Assembly (NCBI GenBank): GCA_963170055.1
Contig: CAUJGJ010000487.1
Coordinates: forward strand, 1,975,201 to 1,995,200
Origin: Halisarca cf. caerulea
Lineage: Eukaryota > Porifera > Demospongiae > Chondrillida > Halisarcidae
Direction of reading: 5' to 3'
Length of the DNA stretch: 20,000 bases
The position numbers and the translations under genes are program-made. The notes beneath the pieces are model-generated. The model saw only the letters and a list, made by a program, of their open reading frames with translations, did no database searches and had not been told where the DNA came from. Positions 17,703 through 20,000 of this stretch are shown here, piece by piece (the stretch's first letter is position 1; each line of letters opens with the position of its first letter).

Positions 17703-18288
17703 AGAATCTTAATTATGCATCCGTTTTAGGTTGTTGTAATTTGGTTAATTCTGTGCCATGATTTTCTATATTTTTTTCTATTTATTATTATGTATGCATG
17801 TTATCGTGTATATATATATTTGTTTGCCACAAGCCTGCAAAGTGCAATCAACGATCTTATAGGAGATGACTGATCATGAGTCTTGATCTTTACTGTGGAT
17901 TCGAATTTCCAGGGTACACATATGCATACAGTCGATCACTAGAGCAGCACCCACTCTAAAGCAGTTATCTTCACAGAAGGATCATGCTTCCAACAAAGAT
18001 CCCCTTCCTTTGTATGATTGTTCCTGCTGTTAGATCTACAATTGATCACAAATGTAACTTACTACAATAATTAATGGCTACGTAATATAGCTACCTGGAA
18101 TAGTCTCATAACCACCTTCCCAGTGATCATTACCAAAATTTTAGCAATTTCAAATAATATTATGAATTCTTGACAAGATAATAGAGCTGTTGGAAACCAA
18201 ACTCAAACAATAGATAAGAGTGCTACATACATAGTTCTATTATCTATGTTCAAACGTTCCACACAATCCTGTCTGATAGCAACATCTT
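17703..18288. other. Intergenic, nothing recognised
   Basis: AT-rich sequence downstream of the retrotransposon remnant on the plus strand and of the terminal exon on the minus strand. It may include that gene's 3' UTR, but no AATAAA in minus orientation was found close to the stop. Confidence 0.45.
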
Positions 18289-18427
18289 TTACTGTTGTTG
18301 AGTTGAATTTCCATTGTCTGTCTTTCTTCTTTCTTCATCGTCATCTTTGTTGTCTCTGTCAAACTTGTTATCTTCTTGTCGAATCTGCTTAAATCTTCGC
18401 TCAGCCATGAACTGGCGTCTGGAATTC
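18289..18427 (-). CDS. Probable terminal exon of an unrecognised minus-strand gene
   Basis: On the minus strand a GTGTCCTCAG acceptor ends at 18428 and is followed by 46 open codons and a TAA (18291-18289). The peptide is highly charged and looks coding: NSRRQFMAERRFKQIRQEDN, then KFDRDNKDDDEERRKTDNGN and STQQQ at the end. An acceptor at AGACGCCAG, 15 nt further in, is also phase-compatible. The composition suggests a helical or disordered basic/acidic C-terminus. I do not recognise the protein. Its upstream exons would lie to the right of 18430, and I found none that I can support before 20000. A chance ORF is the alternative. Confidence 0.4.
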
Positions 18428-18544
18428 CTGAGGACACATGACAATGTGTATATTTCAAACTATGCACACGTTCATACACCTGCATACATGCACACAGTCA
18501 CATATGTAATTATGCATACACAAAGTCACAAACTCATGTACAAT

Positions 18545-18627
<83 letters not shown>

Positions 18628-18629
18628 AC
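18545..18629. repeat. (CA)n microsatellite, left part
   Basis: A nearly pure CA tract with one CG, ending CATACACAC directly against the left terminus of the hAT-like element. It is the left half of a tract that resumes at 19136. Confidence 0.95.
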
Positions 18630-19135
18630 TAGTGTTGCCACGATACTGCCAAAAGTGTATCACGATAATATTTTGTAATCTAGACATGTATCACGATACA
18701 TCACGATATCAGCATATTGCAAAATAAGTAGAGTCAGAGTTGTCAGAAAGAAATATTAGCTGATCACTTGTTGAAGTGCAATCACATTTCTCAATAAGAG
18801 ACCTTCCAATGCATGACATCTCCTCTTCTGGTGTTCAAATACAAACTGGCAATGGTGACACTAGTTTAGGCTACCATTCTGTGTCTTGTTGCTATGCTCA
18901 AACAGCTCATGTAATAAATTGATTGATTGATTGACTGTGGGTGTGAGGTGTAAGGACCATGAAACCACAATGCTGTGCTAAAGGTCAAAGCACCAACCAG
19001 CATTGCAGCCTCCTCAGGACAGCCTACTAGAGATAGGTACCTGTATCATGACATGAAGTATGCTCAGTGTATCGATCGTATTGTCTCTAGAAATATCGCG
19101 ATACATGATATATCGCGAGTATTGTGGCAACACTA
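18630..19135. mobile_element. 506-bp hAT-like non-autonomous transposon
   Basis: The inverted termini are TAGTGTTGCCACGATACT on the left and, on the complement of the right end, TAGTGTTGCCACAATACT (17 of 18 identical). The flanking 8 bases are ATACACAC on both sides (18622-18629, 19136-19143), matching the 8-bp target duplication of hAT elements, though the CA-repeat context makes a chance match easier. Subterminal ATCACGATA and TATCGCGATA boxes lie inside both ends. There is no ORF, so it is a MITE needing a transposase from elsewhere. Confidence 0.75.
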
Positions 19136-19320
19136 ATACACACACACACACACACGCACACACACACACACATACACACACACACACACACACACATAAG
19201 AACATACACACACACACGCACACACACACACACACACACATACGTACAGTACACATGCACACACGCATGCACACATTATGTATGCATGCACACAGAAAGA
19301 CACACGTACACACACACACA

Positions 19321-19365
<45 letters not shown>
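19136..19365. repeat. (CA)n microsatellite, right part
   Basis: A CA tract with TACGTACAGTACACATGC and GTATGCATGCAC interruptions, starting directly at the right end of the hAT-like element. Confidence 0.95.
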
Positions 19366-19366
<1 letters not shown>

Positions 19367-19417
19367 GCCAAAGGAACATCTAGGGCTGGTAGGGCAATGG
19401 CCCTACCACTTTTCCTA

Positions 19418-19840
19418 TACCGTACAGCCAGAAAGGTTGGCGGGAAGAAAATTCAGCAAATTGTGCCCGAATTAAACACTGGCGGTTTTTACTTTGGCGA
19501 TTGCCTTTCCAGGACACTATACTCATGATCTATGAATAATAAGATGGCTGCCGTAGTACGGGCGCGCTGTGGCCTTGGGGAAATTTGAAGATCAAGAAGA
19601 GCGTGCACTGCCTGTACGTTATTGCCGTCATTGTACCGTCAACAACAGAGTATTTGGGCACTCCCCTGCCTAAAATCAGCAGGTCACTCCTTTTTTCATA
19701 GATATTCTATGGTTACTTATACAGTGCAAAATATTTGGTTTCTTCAGCGAAACATTTGCCGGATTATACTTTGGCGGTGGACACAGAAATTGCCAATTCG
19801 CCAAAGTAAATTCCCCGCCAACCTTTCCAGCTATACGGTA
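19418..19840. mobile_element. 423-bp MITE with 27-bp TIRs
   Basis: TACCGTACAGCCAGAAAGGT followed by TGGCGGG on the left matches the complement of the right end, TACCGTATAGCTGGAAAGGT followed by TGGCGGG (three differences in 27). CCTA flanks both ends (19414-19417, 19841-19844). Inner GGCGG/CCGCC and ACTTTGGCGATTGC blocks link it to the smaller element at 13761-13958. No ORF. Confidence 0.75.
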
Positions 19841-20000
19841 CCTAACCTAAAGGATACATGGTAAATTAGAGCTTGTGGTGCTGCTATCGTGAATGGAAGG
19901 ATTTTGTAACTACATATGGGCTGGGTTGAGATGTCCCACCACTTTCGTAGAACTTCCTCAGGTCCTGACAGCACTAATACAGACAGGCTTATGCAGTCTA

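Noticed and set aside
19842..20000. Open frames on both strands at the right edge (for example LSGPEEVLRKWWDIS on minus)
   Set aside because: Both strands are open over a short distance, the edge truncates the context, and no splice pair or family is convincing.
1..20000. tRNA or rRNA genes
   Set aside because: I looked for cloverleaf-like blocks (GGTTCGAATCC-type T-arms) and rRNA-like GC-rich conserved stretches and saw none; a covariance-model scan was not possible here.

Overview
This is a window of eukaryotic, almost certainly metazoan, nuclear DNA. It is AT-rich, coding sequence is confined to short exons with GT/AG borders, introns are hundreds to thousands of bases long, and much of the rest is CA/TG microsatellite and small non-autonomous DNA transposons. 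The only confidently recognised protein family is the SRCR (scavenger receptor cysteine-rich) domain. A marine invertebrate with an expanded SRCR repertoire fits, and a demosponge is my favoured guess, but the sequence alone does not prove the phylum. There is no sign of bacterial or viral genome organisation.

Layout. (1) 222-3133, minus strand: the 5' part of an SRCR gene. It has a signal-peptide exon (3133-2962), a 2.4 kb intron full of CA/TG tracts, and one SRCR exon (572-222); the rest lies beyond the left edge. (2) 3134-6729: an intergenic region between two divergent SRCR genes. It has palindromic TGACGTCA (CRE-type) sites near both starts and a degenerate repeat array at about 3715-4850. 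(3) 6730-13548, plus strand: a complete gene that can be assembled as seven exons with matching splice phases. It encodes a predicted 475-residue type I membrane protein: signal peptide, three SRCR domains, a short stalk with one Cys, one transmembrane helix and a 47-residue acidic cytoplasmic tail. (4) 13549-17300: transposon-rich intergenic DNA, with a 21-bp palindromic tandem array, a 68-bp inverted repeat and a pogo/Tigger-like MITE. (5) About 17310-17702: the decayed C-terminal end of a non-LTR retrotransposon ORF. (6) 18289-18427, minus strand: a probable terminal exon of another, unrecognised gene. (7) 18545-19840: a hAT-like element with an 8-bp target duplication inside a CA microsatellite, then a second MITE.

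How the genes fit together. Two SRCR genes run head to head, and each starts with a phase-1 signal-peptide exon followed by phase-1/phase-1 SRCR exons, so domains can be added or lost by exon shuffling without breaking frame. The plus-strand gene is the most interesting object. Its 68-nt cytoplasmic exon lies between a long (UG)n tract in one intron and a long (CA)n tract in the next. In the pre-mRNA these could pair and loop the exon out, which would remove most of the tail and its only tyrosine.
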